Shown here piece after piece: positions 26,536 through 36,387 of a DNA stretch of 64,000 nucleotides. This stretch comes from Streptomyces fradiae. Lineage in GTDB: Bacteria > Actinomycetota > Actinomycetes > Streptomycetales > Streptomycetaceae. Where the stretch lies: contig NZ_CP065958.1 of NCBI RefSeq assembly GCF_041270065.1, forward strand, positions 372,001-436,000, given 5' to 3'. The notes beneath the pieces are model-generated. The model was not told the origin of the DNA and searched no databases. It saw only the letters and a list, made by a program, of their open reading frames with translations. The position numbers and the translations under genes are program-made. The stretch's first letter is position 1, and every line of letters begins with the position of its first letter.

Positions 26536-27039
26536 GTGGAACCACTGACCGAGAAAGAGATCCGCGCGTCCTTCGTGAACTGCACGAAGGGTGACGCGGC
26601 CCGGATGAAGCTGCCGCTCGACTTCGCCGAGCTGCCCTGGCCCGACCTGGACTTCCTGGGCTGGGTCGACCCGGGCGCGCCGCTGCGCGCCCATGTCGTG
26701 GTGCCGGGCCCCGAGGGGCCGGTCGGCGTGACGCTGCGGGTGCCGGCGGTCGGCCGCACCAGCGCGATGAAGTCCAGCATGTGCCAGATCTGTCTGACCT
26801 CCCACGCCTCCTCGGGCGTGACGCTGCTGGCCGCGCCGCTGGCCGGCCCCCGGGGCCGGGAGGGCAACACGGTCGGCACGTACATCTGCGCCGACCTGGC
26901 CTGCCCGCTGTACGTGCGGGGCAAGCGGCAGCCGAAGCTGCGCGGGCAGCGGCACGAGGAGTCCCTGACGCCCGACGAGCAGGTCGCGCGCATGATGGGC
27001 AACCTGAACGGCTTCGTCGGCCGGGTCACGGCGGGCTGA
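26536..27039 (+). CDS. FBP domain-containing zinc-finger protein
   Basis: 167-residue protein matching the FBP family, a treble-clef zinc-binding domain named for its similarity to the C-terminus of elongation-factor/fibronectin-binding proteins. Visible: MEPLTEKEIRASFVNCTKGDAARM at the start, then the zinc ligands in MCQICLTSHASSGV and ICADLACPLYVRGK, and a C-terminal helix ERMMGNL-like segment (QVARMMGNLNGFV). It may bind the ribosome or EF-G, as fusidic-acid-resistance proteins of this fold do; that is family knowledge, not proven here. The GTG at 26536 matches the conserved N-terminus. A strong hairpin follows the stop. Confidence 0.85.
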   Translation: MEPLTEKEIRASFVNCTKGDAARMKLPLDFAELPWPDLDFLGWVDPGAPLRAHVVVPGPEGPVGVTLRVPAVGRTSAMKSSMCQICLTSHASSGVTLLAAPLAGPRGREGNTVGTYICADLACPLYVRGKRQPKLRGQRHEESLTPDEQVARMMGNLNGFVGRVTAG

Positions 27040-27050
27040 ACCCCGGGGGG

Positions 27051-27078
27051 GGGGGAACGCCGAGCCCGGCGTTCCCCC
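27051..27078. terminator. bidirectional hairpin terminator
   Basis: Perfect 11-bp stem GGGGGAACGCC / GGCGTTCCCCC with a 6-base loop, between the stop codons of the FBP gene (27039) and the convergent glutaryl-CoA dehydrogenase (27099). A run of eleven G begins at 27045. Confidence 0.85.
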
Positions 27079-27098
27079 GTCCGTCTCCGTACCGTGGC

Positions 27099-28301
<1,203 letters not shown>

Positions 28302-28357
28302 TGACGGCCTCCTGGCGGCTGTGGCGGCGACTCGGCGAGCGGAAGCCTAGCGGCGGA

Positions 28358-28417
28358 CCGGATATTGGATCCAGTATTGAATATCCGGCCGAGGCCCTCT
28401 ATGGTCCGCTTGGATCC
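28358..28417. promoter_or_regulatory. candidate GntR operator region between gcdH and CoA-transferase
   Basis: The 138-bp divergent region holds an inverted repeat CCGGATAT (28358-28365) / ATATCCGG (28381-28388), and two direct copies of TTGGATCC at 28365-28372 and 28410-28417. ATTGGATCCAGT around the first copy is itself a 10-of-12 palindrome. Position and symmetry suit a GntR/FCD dimer; the gene for such a regulator is the last one of the rightward operon. Binding is inferred. Confidence 0.6.
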
Positions 28418-28439
28418 GATCACCGACGAGGGAGGCGGA

Positions 28440-29669
28440 ATGCACGCGCAGCAGCCGGCACCGGCCGGCCCGGCCGGTGCCCTGTCCGGGATCGTCGTGG
28501 CGGACTTCGGCCGGGTGCTCGCCGGGCCGTACATGACGATGCTCCTCGCCGACCTGGGCGCCGAGGTCGTGAAGATCGAGCGGCCCGGCGCGGGCGACGA
28601 CACGCGCGCATGGGGCCCGCCGTTCGCCGACGGGCAGGCCACCTACTTCCTCGGGGTGAACCGCAACAAGCGTTCCGTGGCCCTGGATTTGGGCGACCCG
28701 GCCGGTCTGGAGGCCGCCCGGGCCCTCGTGGACCGGGCCGACGTCCTGGTGGAGAACTTCCGCCCCGGCACCATGGAACGCCTCGGCCTCGGCTACGAAC
28801 GGGTGCGGAAGACCAACCCCGGCCTGGTCTACTGCTCGGTGACCGGGTTCGGCTCGGCGGAGGGTGCCGCGCTGCCCGGCTACGACCTCCTCGTGCAGGC
28901 GGTGGGCGGGCTGATGAGCGTCACCGGCGAGCCCGGCGGACCCGGCACCAAGGCGGGCGTCGCGCTTGTCGACGTCATCACCGGCCTGCACGCGGGCATG
29001 GGCGTGCTCGCCGCGCTGCGGCACCGCGAACGCACCGGCGAGGGCCAGCGGATCGAGGTCTCGCTGCTGACCTCGCTGCTCTCCGCGCTCACCAACCAGT
29101 CCGCCGCGCACCTCGCCGCCGGGGTCGTGCCGCGCGCCCTGGGCAACCGCCACCCGAGCATCACCCCGTACGAGGTGTTCGAGGCGAGCGACCGGCCGCT
29201 GGTCCTGGCCGTCGGCAACGACCGCCAGTTCCGCGCCCTGTGCGGGCGGATCGGCGCACCCGCACTCGCCGACGACCCCCGGTTCGCCACCAACACGGCC
29301 CGGGTCGCGCACCGGGAGGAGCTGGGCGCCGAGCTGTCCCGGCGGCTCGCGGAACGCACCGCCGACGCCTGGTTCGAGGAGCTCACGGCGGCCGGGGTGC
29401 CGTGCGGGCCGATCAACGACCTGGGCGGCGCCTTCGCGCTGGCCGAACGCCTGGGACTCGCGCCGCGGGTCCCGGCGGAGGCGGCGGGACCGGGGCAGGT
29501 GGCCCACCCCGTCGCCTTCGGCGCCACGCCCGCCGCGTACCGCTCCGCTCCGCCGCGCCTCGGCGAGCACACCGCGGAGGTGCTCGCCGAACTCGCGGAA
29601 CTCGCGGAAACGGCGGGGCCGTCCGGGGAAGGGACGGAACGTTCCGAGGAGAGGACGGCCGGGCGATGA
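28440..29669 (+). CDS. CaiB/BaiF (class III) CoA-transferase, probable glutarate CoA-transferase
   Basis: 409 residues. Class III CoA-transferase: VVADFGRVLAGPYMTMLLADLGAEVVKIE at the N-terminus, NRNKRSVALDL, ADVLVENFRPGTMERLGL, and catalytic Asp149 in the GYDLLVQAVGG motif. With glutaryl-CoA dehydrogenase divergent from it, a succinyl-CoA:glutarate CoA-transferase role (as for SUGCT/GcdG) is likely. The ATG at 28440 has GGGAGGCGG upstream. Its last four bases overlap the start of the GntR gene (ATGA). Confidence 0.88.
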   Translation: MHAQQPAPAGPAGALSGIVVADFGRVLAGPYMTMLLADLGAEVVKIERPGAGDDTRAWGPPFADGQATYFLGVNRNKRSVALDLGDPAGLEAARALVDRADVLVENFRPGTMERLGLGYERVRKTNPGLVYCSVTGFGSAEGAALPGYDLLVQAVGGLMSVTGEPGGPGTKAGVALVDVITGLHAGMGVLAALRHRERTGEGQRIEVSLLTSLLSALTNQSAAHLAAGVVPRALGNRHPSITPYEVFEASDRPLVLAVGNDRQFRALCGRIGAPALADDPRFATNTARVAHREELGAELSRRLAERTADAWFEELTAAGVPCGPINDLGGAFALAERLGLAPRVPAEAAGPGQVAHPVAFGATPAAYRSAPPRLGEHTAEVLAELAELAETAGPSGEGTERSEERTAGR

Positions 29670-30334
29670 GCGGCGACACCGTGGAGCGGCGACGGCCCCC
29701 GACCGCCCAGCAGTTCGTGCTCACCGAGCTGCGACGGGCCATCACCACCGGGGAGTTGCGGCCGGGCGACCCGATCCGGCAGGACGCCCTGGCGGCCCGG
29801 CTCGACGTGAGCCGGGTGCCACTGCGCGAGGCCCTGAAGACCCTGGAGGCCGAGGGCCTCGTCGTACACCACGTCCACCGGGGCTACTACGTCGCCGAGT
29901 TGTCCCTGGCGGACCTGGAGGAGATCTACCGGATCCGCCGGCTCCTGGAGACGGAGGCGGTGCGCACCGCGCTCGTCCGCTCCCCCGACGGACTCGCCGA
30001 CGCCCTCGAACGGATCCAGGAGGAGGTGGAGCGAGCGGCCGAGGCCGGTGACGTGACCGTGATGGCCGAGGCCAACCGACGCTTCCACTTCACCCTGATC
30101 GAGGCCTCCGGGATGCCCCGCCTGGTGCGCCTGATCGCCACCCTGTGGGACGCGACCGACGCGTACCGGGCGCTGTACTACGCCGAGGACCCGCACCGCG
30201 AGCGGGCCGTCCACGAGCACCGGGCGGTCGTCTCGGCGGTCGCCGAGAGCGACGAGGCGGCGGCGCTGCGCTGGCTCGACGAACACCGCGACCACGCGGT
30301 GGCGGCCCTGCGCCGGGTGCTCGACCGGGCCTGA
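29666..30334 (+). CDS. GntR family transcriptional regulator (FCD subfamily)
   Basis: 222 residues. Winged helix about residues 10-75 (PGDPIRQDALAARLDVSRVPLREALKTLEAEGLV) and an all-helical FCD effector domain about 80-215 with the metal/ligand residues in ANRRFHFTLIEASG and VHEHRAVVSAV. It starts by ATGA overlap with the CoA-transferase and is the expected regulator of the gcdH/CoA-transferase region, probably responding to glutarate or a CoA ester. Confidence 0.9.
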   Translation: MSGDTVERRRPPTAQQFVLTELRRAITTGELRPGDPIRQDALAARLDVSRVPLREALKTLEAEGLVVHHVHRGYYVAELSLADLEEIYRIRRLLETEAVRTALVRSPDGLADALERIQEEVERAAEAGDVTVMAEANRRFHFTLIEASGMPRLVRLIATLWDATDAYRALYYAEDPHRERAVHEHRAVVSAVAESDEAAALRWLDEHRDHAVAALRRVLDRA

Positions 30335-30439
30335 GGCCCGGCCCGGGCCCGGCCCCGGGGACGGGCGCGGGTGCGGGGTGCGGGGCCGGGAGGGGCGGCC
30401 GAGGATGGAGGAGGGGCGTCCTCCAGGAAGGCACCGACC

Positions 30440-32299
30440 ATGCGCAACGACCGCGCCACGCTCCGTGGCGGCCTGTCGTCCGAGCTGTCCGGCCTGTCCG
30501 TCCCGTCCGACCCGTCCGACCCGTCCGTCCTGGACGTTCTCGTCGTCGGCGCCGGACCGGTGGGGCTCACCGCCGCCGCCGAACTGCGCCGACAGGGCAC
30601 GGCGGTGCGGATCGTGGACCGGCTGCCCGAGCGCCTGCCGTACGCGAAGGCGGTCGGCGTCCAGCCGCGCACCCTGGAGATCTGGGACCGGATGGGCTGT
30701 GCGCGGGAGGCCATGGAGGCGGCGGTGCCGATGCGCGGCCAGATCGTGTACGCCGACGGCAAGGAGCAGATGCGGTTCGAGCTGCGCCTGCCGGACGAGG
30801 TGCCGTACCGCTTCGCGGCGCTGCCGCAGTACGAGACGGAGCGGATCCTCGAAGAGCTCCTGGGCCGGTACGGCACGCGCATCGAGCGCGAGACGGAGCT
30901 GGTCGGCCTCGACCAGGACGCGGACGGCGTGACGGCGCGGCTGCGGCATGTCAGTGAGGCCGGTACGGACGGCGGGTCACCGGTCGAGGAGGAGGTCCGC
31001 TGCCGGTATCTGGTGGGCTGCGACGGCGCGCACAGCACGGTGCGCAAGGCGCTCGGGCTGGGTTTCGAGGGCGGGGCGTTCCCCGAGGAGTTCATGCTCG
31101 GCGACGTCGAGGTGGACTGGGACCTGCCGCCGGAGTACGGGATCCGGTCGATGCACCACGGGCCGGACGGCGCCGTGGACGACGTCCTGGTGTGCATCCC
31201 GCTGCCGGGCCGGGGCCGCTACCGGATGTCCATGAAGGTCCCGCCCGCCCTGTCCGTCGCGCGTAACGGCGCGGCCGGGACCGGCGGCTCGGGCGATGCG
31301 GTGGCGCACGGTCTGGAGACCGGCCCGCGCGCACCCGGCCTCGCGGACATCCAGGAGGTGCTCGACCGCCTCTCGCCGCGCCCGGTGACGGCCTCGGCGC
31401 TGCGCTGGTCGTCCGTCTTCCGGATCAGTCACCGGCTTGTCGACCGGTACGGCGTGGGGCGGGTGTTCGTGGCCGGCGACGCGGCGCACATCCATCCGCC
31501 GACCGGCGCGCAGGGCATGAACACCGGCATCCAGGACGCCTACAACCTGGCCTGGAAGCTGTCGCTCGCGGTACGCGGCACGGCGGGACCCGGGCTGCTC
31601 GCGAGCTATCACGCCGAGCGGCACCCGGTGGGCGAGGAGGTCGTGGGGCGCACCCTGCGGCACTCCGCCGAGGGCGTGCAGGCCGACCGCGAGGACCCGC
31701 ACACGCTGCTGCTGCGCGAGGCGCAGCTGCTCGTCGGCTATCGCGGCAGCCCGGTCGTCGCCGGGAACGGCGCGAGCGGCACGAGCGGCAGGAGTGGCAG
31801 GAGTGGCAGGAGTGGGCGCGAAGGGCCGCTCGCCGGGGACCGGGCGCCGGACTGCGGCGGGCTCACCGGCCCGCTCACCGCGTTCCCGCTGCGTCTGTAC
31901 GACGTGCTGCGCGGCCGGGGTCATGTCCTGCTCCTGTACGGGGACGGCCGACCCGGAGCCGAACTGGCGGCGCGGGCGGCCGAGTTGTCGGGCGGCGCGG
32001 TCGAGGTGTGCGCGGTGCTGCCGGGTACGGCGGCGGACGGCGACGCCCCGGCGGCGGGGGTCGCCGTGTACCTGGACGCGCGGGGCGAGTTCGCCCGGCA
32101 GTACTCCGTAACGACGCCGACGGCCTTCCTCGTACGGCCCGACGGGTATCTCGGGGCGCGGCTCGCACCGGACGGGGCGGGTGCGCTCGACGCCTATCTG
32201 GCAGGGGTGTTCGGCGAGCGAGCGGGCACCGGCCCCGCCCCCCGACCGGCGCGGCTGCCCCCGACCTCTTCCCCGTCCCCATCCCCATCCCCGTCCTGA
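30440..32299 (+). CDS. FAD-dependent monooxygenase (aromatic hydroxylase type)
   Basis: 619 residues. Dinucleotide-binding VVGAGPVGLTAA near 35-46, CDGAHSTVRKALG near 194-206, and the second FAD motif GDAAHIHPPTGAQGMNTGIQDAYNLAWKL near 346-374, as in class A flavoprotein hydroxylases. A thioredoxin-like C-terminal domain spans about 500-590. Low-complexity inserts are present: SDPSDPS in the N-terminal 30 residues, a GTSGRSGRSGRSGRE linker encoded by direct repeats near 31780-31820, and an SPSPSPS tail. AGGAAGG precedes the ATG. It lies 105 bp after the GntR gene in the same direction. The phenolic or polyketide substrate cannot be predicted. Confidence 0.88.
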   Translation: MRNDRATLRGGLSSELSGLSVPSDPSDPSVLDVLVVGAGPVGLTAAAELRRQGTAVRIVDRLPERLPYAKAVGVQPRTLEIWDRMGCAREAMEAAVPMRGQIVYADGKEQMRFELRLPDEVPYRFAALPQYETERILEELLGRYGTRIERETELVGLDQDADGVTARLRHVSEAGTDGGSPVEEEVRCRYLVGCDGAHSTVRKALGLGFEGGAFPEEFMLGDVEVDWDLPPEYGIRSMHHGPDGAVDDVLVCIPLPGRGRYRMSMKVPPALSVARNGAAGTGGSGDAVAHGLETGPRAPGLADIQEVLDRLSPRPVTASALRWSSVFRISHRLVDRYGVGRVFVAGDAAHIHPPTGAQGMNTGIQDAYNLAWKLSLAVRGTAGPGLLASYHAERHPVGEEVVGRTLRHSAEGVQADREDPHTLLLREAQLLVGYRGSPVVAGNGASGTSGRSGRSGRSGREGPLAGDRAPDCGGLTGPLTAFPLRLYDVLRGRGHVLLLYGDGRPGAELAARAAELSGGAVEVCAVLPGTAADGDAPAAGVAVYLDARGEFARQYSVTTPTAFLVRPDGYLGARLAPDGAGALDAYLAGVFGERAGTGPAPRPARLPPTSSPSPSPSPS

Positions 32300-32374
32300 A
32301 CCGGGGTCGGCTCCCGCCGTCCGGGCTTCGTGAGGGATCATGGACAAAGGAGTCGAGAAGGGACGGGACGAACA

Positions 32375-32983
32375 ATGAGGCACCGCAGTGTCGCCGACCT
32401 CATGACGCCGACCGCGGTCGCCGTGCAGCCGGGAACGCCGTTCAAGGAGATCGCCCGGCTGCTCGACGAGTACGGCATCACCGCCGTGCCGGTCGTCGAC
32501 GCCGAGAACCGGCCGGTGGGCGTGGTCTCGGAGGCGGACCTGCTGCGGCGGCACACCGCCAAGGACGGCCCGAGCACCGCCGAGGCGATGATGACCAGCC
32601 CCGTGGTCAGCGCCCGCCCCTCATGGACGGCGGTCGAGGCGGCCCGGCACATGGAACGGCACCGGGTGAAGCGGCTGCCGGTGGTGGACGCGGACGGACG
32701 CCTCATCGGCGTGCTCAGCCGCACCGACCTGCTGCAGCTCTTCCTGCGCCGCGACCGCGCGATCCAGGAGGAGATCGTGGAGGACGTGGTCACCCGGATC
32801 CTGCGGCTCTCCCCCGCCTCCCTGCACATCGACGTGGCCGAGGGCCGGGTCACCCTCACCGGCACCCTGCCGCGCCGGAGCCTCGCGCCGATCTTCGTAC
32901 GCCTCTGCGAGGACGTGGACGGGGTCGTGGAGGTCGTGGACCGCCTGACCTACGAGGACGGACCGGCGCCGGCGGAGGAGTGA
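32375..32983 (+). CDS. CBS-pair and BON domain protein
   Basis: 202 residues: CBS1 about 6-60 (VADLMTPTAVAVQPGT, GITAVPVVDAENRPVGVVSEADLL), CBS2 about 70-122 (HRVKRLPVVDADGRLIGVLSRTDLL) and a BON domain about 135-195 (ASLHIDVAEGRVTLTGTLPRRSL). CBS pairs sense adenine nucleotides and BON domains contact membranes or lipids. This type is commonly part of the Streptomyces osmotic/general stress set. The ATG at 32375 is preceded by a GGGACGGGAC stretch. A strong terminator hairpin follows. Confidence 0.9.
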   Translation: MRHRSVADLMTPTAVAVQPGTPFKEIARLLDEYGITAVPVVDAENRPVGVVSEADLLRRHTAKDGPSTAEAMMTSPVVSARPSWTAVEAARHMERHRVKRLPVVDADGRLIGVLSRTDLLQLFLRRDRAIQEEIVEDVVTRILRLSPASLHIDVAEGRVTLTGTLPRRSLAPIFVRLCEDVDGVVEVVDRLTYEDGPAPAEE

Positions 32984-33007
32984 CTGCGCGCTGGGGCCGG
33001 GACGGGC

Positions 33008-33032
33008 GCCTGGCCCGAGCGTCGGGCCAGGC
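33008..33032 (+). terminator. terminator of the CBS-BON gene
   Basis: Perfect 11-bp stem GCCTGGCCCGA / TCGGGCCAGGC with a three-base loop, 25 bases after the CBS-BON stop codon. Confidence 0.8.
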
Positions 33033-33212
33033 AGGGGCTGGGCCGGGTCCGGGCCAGGCCCGTGCCTGACAGACGCTGGGCCGGGCACGGGCGGTTCGTA
33101 CCGACGATGTGCACGGCGCACGGAGTCCGGCGCACGGAGACCGGGCTCCCGTCGGGAAGCGGTCGCCCGCCACGGATCGGCCGTGCCCGTCCACGCGGAT
33201 CCCAGCACGCCG

Positions 33213-33247
33213 CCGGCCCGCCGGTGCGGGTGGCACCGGCGGGCCGG
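33213..33247 (-). terminator. terminator of the DUF1876 gene
   Basis: Perfect 15-bp stem (33213-33227 pairing with 33233-33247, CCGGCCCGCCGGTGC and its complement) with a 5-base loop, 28 bases past the stop codon of the leftward DUF1876 gene. Confidence 0.8.
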
Positions 33248-33274
33248 GGGGTTTGGTCAACCGACGGCGGCCGG

Positions 33275-33574
33275 TCACTCGACCGCCTCGGGCCAGCCGT
33301 ATCCGGGTCCGGTGCGCCGGGGCACGGTGTCGGCGCCCACGGCCTCCATCTCCCGGTTGGCCTCCCTCATCAGCTTTCCGGCCAGATCCTTCATGGCCCG
33401 GCTCGCGGCGAGGTCGTCACCGATCACCGGTACGTCCACGTCCGCCGGGTTGCAGCGGGCGCTGCCGTGACCGGTGAGGGTGGACGTGCCGGTTTCCAGG
33501 CGGGCCTCCGCCTTGGTCCTGCCGCTCTCCTCGACCAGATCCAGGCCGACCTTCCACTCCAGGTGCCGTGTCAT
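33275..33574 (-). CDS. DUF1876 domain-containing protein (dsRBD-like)
   Basis: 99 residues of the DUF1876 family: MTRHLEWKVGLDLVEESGRT, then a conserved middle (TSTLTGHGSARCNPADVDVP) and IGDDLAASRAMKDLAGKLM. The fold is double-stranded-RNA-binding-domain-like and the family is associated with stress responses in actinobacteria; no mechanism is established. The ATG at 33574 has GAGGAGG upstream. It is a single gene with its own terminator. Confidence 0.85.
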   Translation of the reverse strand: MTRHLEWKVGLDLVEESGRTKAEARLETGTSTLTGHGSARCNPADVDVPVIGDDLAASRAMKDLAGKLMREANREMEAVGADTVPRRTGPGYGWPEAVE

Positions 33575-34015
33575 GGCCTGCCTCCTCGTACGGGCGGCCA
33601 CGCGGAGGCACCGCGCGGCCCTCCTCCTACCAGCATCCCGCCCGCACGGCCCGTGCGCCACGGGCGTTCCCGCGGCGGCCGCCGCCCGGGCCGGGGCGGA
33701 ACCCCGGGGAACCGCTCGCCCGGGCGCCGGCACGGGCGAGCGGGCCGTCGGCCCCGAGCCGGATCCGGCCCTCGCCCTCGCCTCCGGCTGTCGGCAGGCC
33801 GAGGTCCGTGGCGCGGGGCGCGCGGCCGGTGCGCCCGCCGCTGCCCGCGCTCCTCGGCGCCGGCCGGTTGTTCCGGGTGGCAGCACGGCCCAGGACCGGG
33901 CGGCGGAGGGTGTCCGGCCCGCGGCCGGACTGCGCTCACCCGCCGTTCGGCCGCGGCCCAGGACCGGACCAGGGCGCCCGTCCGCGCCGCCCGCCCCGCG
34001 CCACGGCGCTCGGGG
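33575..34015. other. 441-bp intergenic region, no gene seen
   Basis: Between the DUF1876 start and the HemY-like stop. All open frames here lack codon bias, homology or ribosome sites. The only structure noticed is the 11-mer GCCCAGGACCG occurring twice (near 33889 and 33956). Confidence 0.6.
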
Positions 34016-35428
34016 TCACTCGGTGCCCAGCACCTCGTCGGCCGCCCGGCGGCCGCTCGCCACGCAGTGGGCGATGCCGACGCCGTCGTACGCGGCTCCG
34101 CAGACCCGTAGCCGCGGCAGCTTCGCGACCGCCTCGCGGATCCGCGTGGTCCGCGCGGTGTGCCCGACCGCGTACTGGGGCAGTCCGTTCTGCCAGCGGC
34201 TGACCCGCGAGGCCACCGGGGCGGCGGTCAGCCCCAGGATCTCGCCCAGGTCGCGGCGGACGGCCGCGACGAGCTCGGCGTCGTCCAGGTGCAGCGCGCG
34301 TTCGTCCCCGTGGCGGCCGACGGACGCGCGCAGCACGAAAAGACCGGGGGCCGTCTCGCGCAGCCAGCGCCACTTGTGGGAGAGCAGGGTGGCGGCCTTG
34401 ATCGTGCGCCCTTCCACCGGCGGTACGAGGAATCCGCTGCCGCCGGGCAGGACGGTCATCTCGGCGCGGCGGAAGGCCAGCGTCACGAGGGCGGGTGAGG
34501 CGTACTCGATGCCGGACAGGTCGGCCGCGGCGGCCGGGCTCTCGGCTTCAAGCAGGTGCGCCGCCGCGCCGGCGGGGGCGGCGAGGACCACGCCGTCCGC
34601 GGTGAGCACGCGATCGGGCGTACGGATCCGCCAGCCGTCCTCGGTACGAGTGAGCCCGAGGACCCGGCTGTCGGTCAGGACCTCGCCGCCCCGGTCGCGC
34701 ACGGCTCCGGCGACGGCGCCCGGCAGCCGGCCGATGCCGCCCGAGACGCCCATGAACACCGGACCGGAGGGCGCGGCGGGTCCGGAGGGTTCAGGCTTGC
34801 GGTGCAGGGCGGCGACGGCGTCGAGCAGCGAGCCGTGCCGCCGGATCTCCTCGTAGAGCGCGGGCAGGGTCGCGCGCAGGGAGATGCGGTACGCGTCTCC
34901 CGCGTACACGCCGTCGAGCAGCGGCTCCAGGAGCCGGTCGACGACCTCCCGGCCGTACCGTTCGGCCACGTACGCGCCGATCGCGACGTCCTCGCCGACG
35001 GCGGTACGCGGCAGGGCACGGTCCTGCCTCATGCGCGCGATGCCCTCCGGGGAGACCAGGCCCTCAAGCCCCGCCCAGTCGCCCGGCACGCCCATGAGGT
35101 GACCGCGGGGCACGCGGCGGTGGGCGCCGTGGCTCCATATCGTCGTGGAGGTCGTCACGACCGGCTCCAGGCACTCGCCGAGCCCGACGGCACGGGCCAG
35201 GTCGACCGCCTCGGGCCGGAGCGCGAACAGGGCCTCCGCTCCCAGGTCCACGGGCACGCCCGCGATCTCCCCGGCCCACAACGTGCCGCCCAGCCGCCCG
35301 GACGCCTCCAGGAGCGTCACGCGCGCGCCCGCCTCGACGAGCCGGTGGGCGGCCGCGAGACCGGAGACGCCCCCTCCGACCACGACGACGTGTCCCGGTA
35401 CCGGTGCCGGTGTGATCTGACCAGCCAT
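34016..35428 (-). CDS. hemG: protoporphyrinogen/coproporphyrinogen oxidase (HemY/CgoX type)
   Basis: 470-residue FAD amine-oxidase-fold enzyme. Dinucleotide motif VVVGGGVSGLAAAHRL near residues 15-30, LLEASGRLGGTLW, DLGAEALFALRPE, and the C-terminal GAAYDGVGIAHCVASGRRAAD flavin motif identify the HemY/CgoX family, which oxidises coproporphyrinogen III or protoporphyrinogen IX in heme synthesis. Two in-frame ATGs (35434 and 35428) follow GCGAAAGG; the second is better spaced. No other heme genes are nearby, so it may be a paralogue. The symbol is by family only. Confidence 0.85.
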   Translation of the reverse strand: MAGQITPAPVPGHVVVVGGGVSGLAAAHRLVEAGARVTLLEASGRLGGTLWAGEIAGVPVDLGAEALFALRPEAVDLARAVGLGECLEPVVTTSTTIWSHGAHRRVPRGHLMGVPGDWAGLEGLVSPEGIARMRQDRALPRTAVGEDVAIGAYVAERYGREVVDRLLEPLLDGVYAGDAYRISLRATLPALYEEIRRHGSLLDAVAALHRKPEPSGPAAPSGPVFMGVSGGIGRLPGAVAGAVRDRGGEVLTDSRVLGLTRTEDGWRIRTPDRVLTADGVVLAAPAGAAAHLLEAESPAAAADLSGIEYASPALVTLAFRRAEMTVLPGGSGFLVPPVEGRTIKAATLLSHKWRWLRETAPGLFVLRASVGRHGDERALHLDDAELVAAVRRDLGEILGLTAAPVASRVSRWQNGLPQYAVGHTARTTRIREAVAKLPRLRVCGAAYDGVGIAHCVASGRRAADEVLGTE

Positions 35429-35604
35429 GTGCATGCCTTTCGCGGGAGAACTGCTCGGCAGATCCCCGGCCCGCGTCCCGGAGCGTCGGCCGGCCGGAGA
35501 TCCACGAGCAGTGAACGCGCACCGTCCACCCCGGCAGAAGGGCCGAACGGCCCCGTCGGTCCCCGCGACGGACCGGTGACGCACACCACGGGATCGATCG
35601 CGTC

Positions 35605-36141
35605 TCAGGCGAGCGGGAACGAGGCCCGTTCCTGCCACTTCACCCCGTCATGGACGATGAGTTCGACCGACGAGACGCGGCAGGTGAACGGAAGCCTGCC
35701 CGCGAGGTCGGCCTCGATCTCCTCCGTGACGGCCTCCTGCTGCCCCTGAGCGACGGTCAGGTGCGGAACGATCTCGGTGAATCGGCCCCCGTACGGCGGG
35801 GCCTCGGGCCAGCGATCGGCGATCGCCTCGGTGAGCTGCCGCAACGGCGTGTCGGGTTCGGGGACGAGCAGGAGCACTCCCGGAAGCCGTCCGCATCTCT
35901 CGAACCGCAGGTCGAAGGCCGGGTGGCCGCCCAGCACCTCCGCGAGCGCGGAGTGGACGAGCGCGTCAAGCCGGCTTTCGTCGAGGAACGGGAAGAGCAC
36001 GGTGACGTGGGCGGGAACCCCGGCCCGGGCCGAGGGGTCGAACCGTTCACGCCACCTGCGGACGGCCGGCTCCGCCTCCGGTATCCGGACGATGAGGGCC
36101 GTCTGGCCCGCCTGAAATCCACTGGTGCTGTCCTCTGCCAT
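35605..36141 (-). CDS. 2'-5' RNA ligase / 2H phosphoesterase family protein
   Basis: 178 residues with the two catalytic HxT motifs of the 2H phosphoesterase superfamily: His45 in PAHVTVLFPF and His127 in VPHLTVAQG, about 80 residues apart as expected. Members hydrolyse cyclic phosphates of RNA or nucleotides. The ATG at 36141 is the first well-placed start. It lies 177 bp past the start of the HemY gene on the same strand and may share a transcript. Confidence 0.88.
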   Translation of the reverse strand: MAEDSTSGFQAGQTALIVRIPEAEPAVRRWRERFDPSARAGVPAHVTVLFPFLDESRLDALVHSALAEVLGGHPAFDLRFERCGRLPGVLLLVPEPDTPLRQLTEAIADRWPEAPPYGGRFTEIVPHLTVAQGQQEAVTEEIEADLAGRLPFTCRVSSVELIVHDGVKWQERASFPLA

Positions 36142-36227
36142 GCCACCGCATGGTGTCAGCTCCGCCGCGGGCACCGCGGCCTGTTTTTGCGCGGAACGAT
36201 CGCGTCGGCCCATCGAGCCCGCCCCTG

Positions 36228-36365
36228 GTGCAGTTCGCCCTGGCCTTCGTCCTCGACCGCATCGACAAGTTGATCCCGCCGGGCGTGAAGCTCTCCGCCC
36301 GGGACGGCGGTTACCCCCCGCCCACCCTCACGGACCCGGCGCTGCGCCGCCGCGGCCGGGCCTGA
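36228..36365 (+). CDS. possible short hypothetical gene or remnant
   Basis: 45-residue frame from a GTG: VQFALAFVLDRIDKLIPPG then KLSARDGGYPPPTLTDPALRRRGRA. The composition and third-position GC look coding, but no ribosome site or family is recognised; it may be the tail of a lost gene. It sits between two leftward genes in the opposite orientation. Confidence 0.3.
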   Translation: MQFALAFVLDRIDKLIPPGVKLSARDGGYPPPTLTDPALRRRGRA

Positions 36366-36387
36366 CGCAGACCCGGCCGCGACAGCC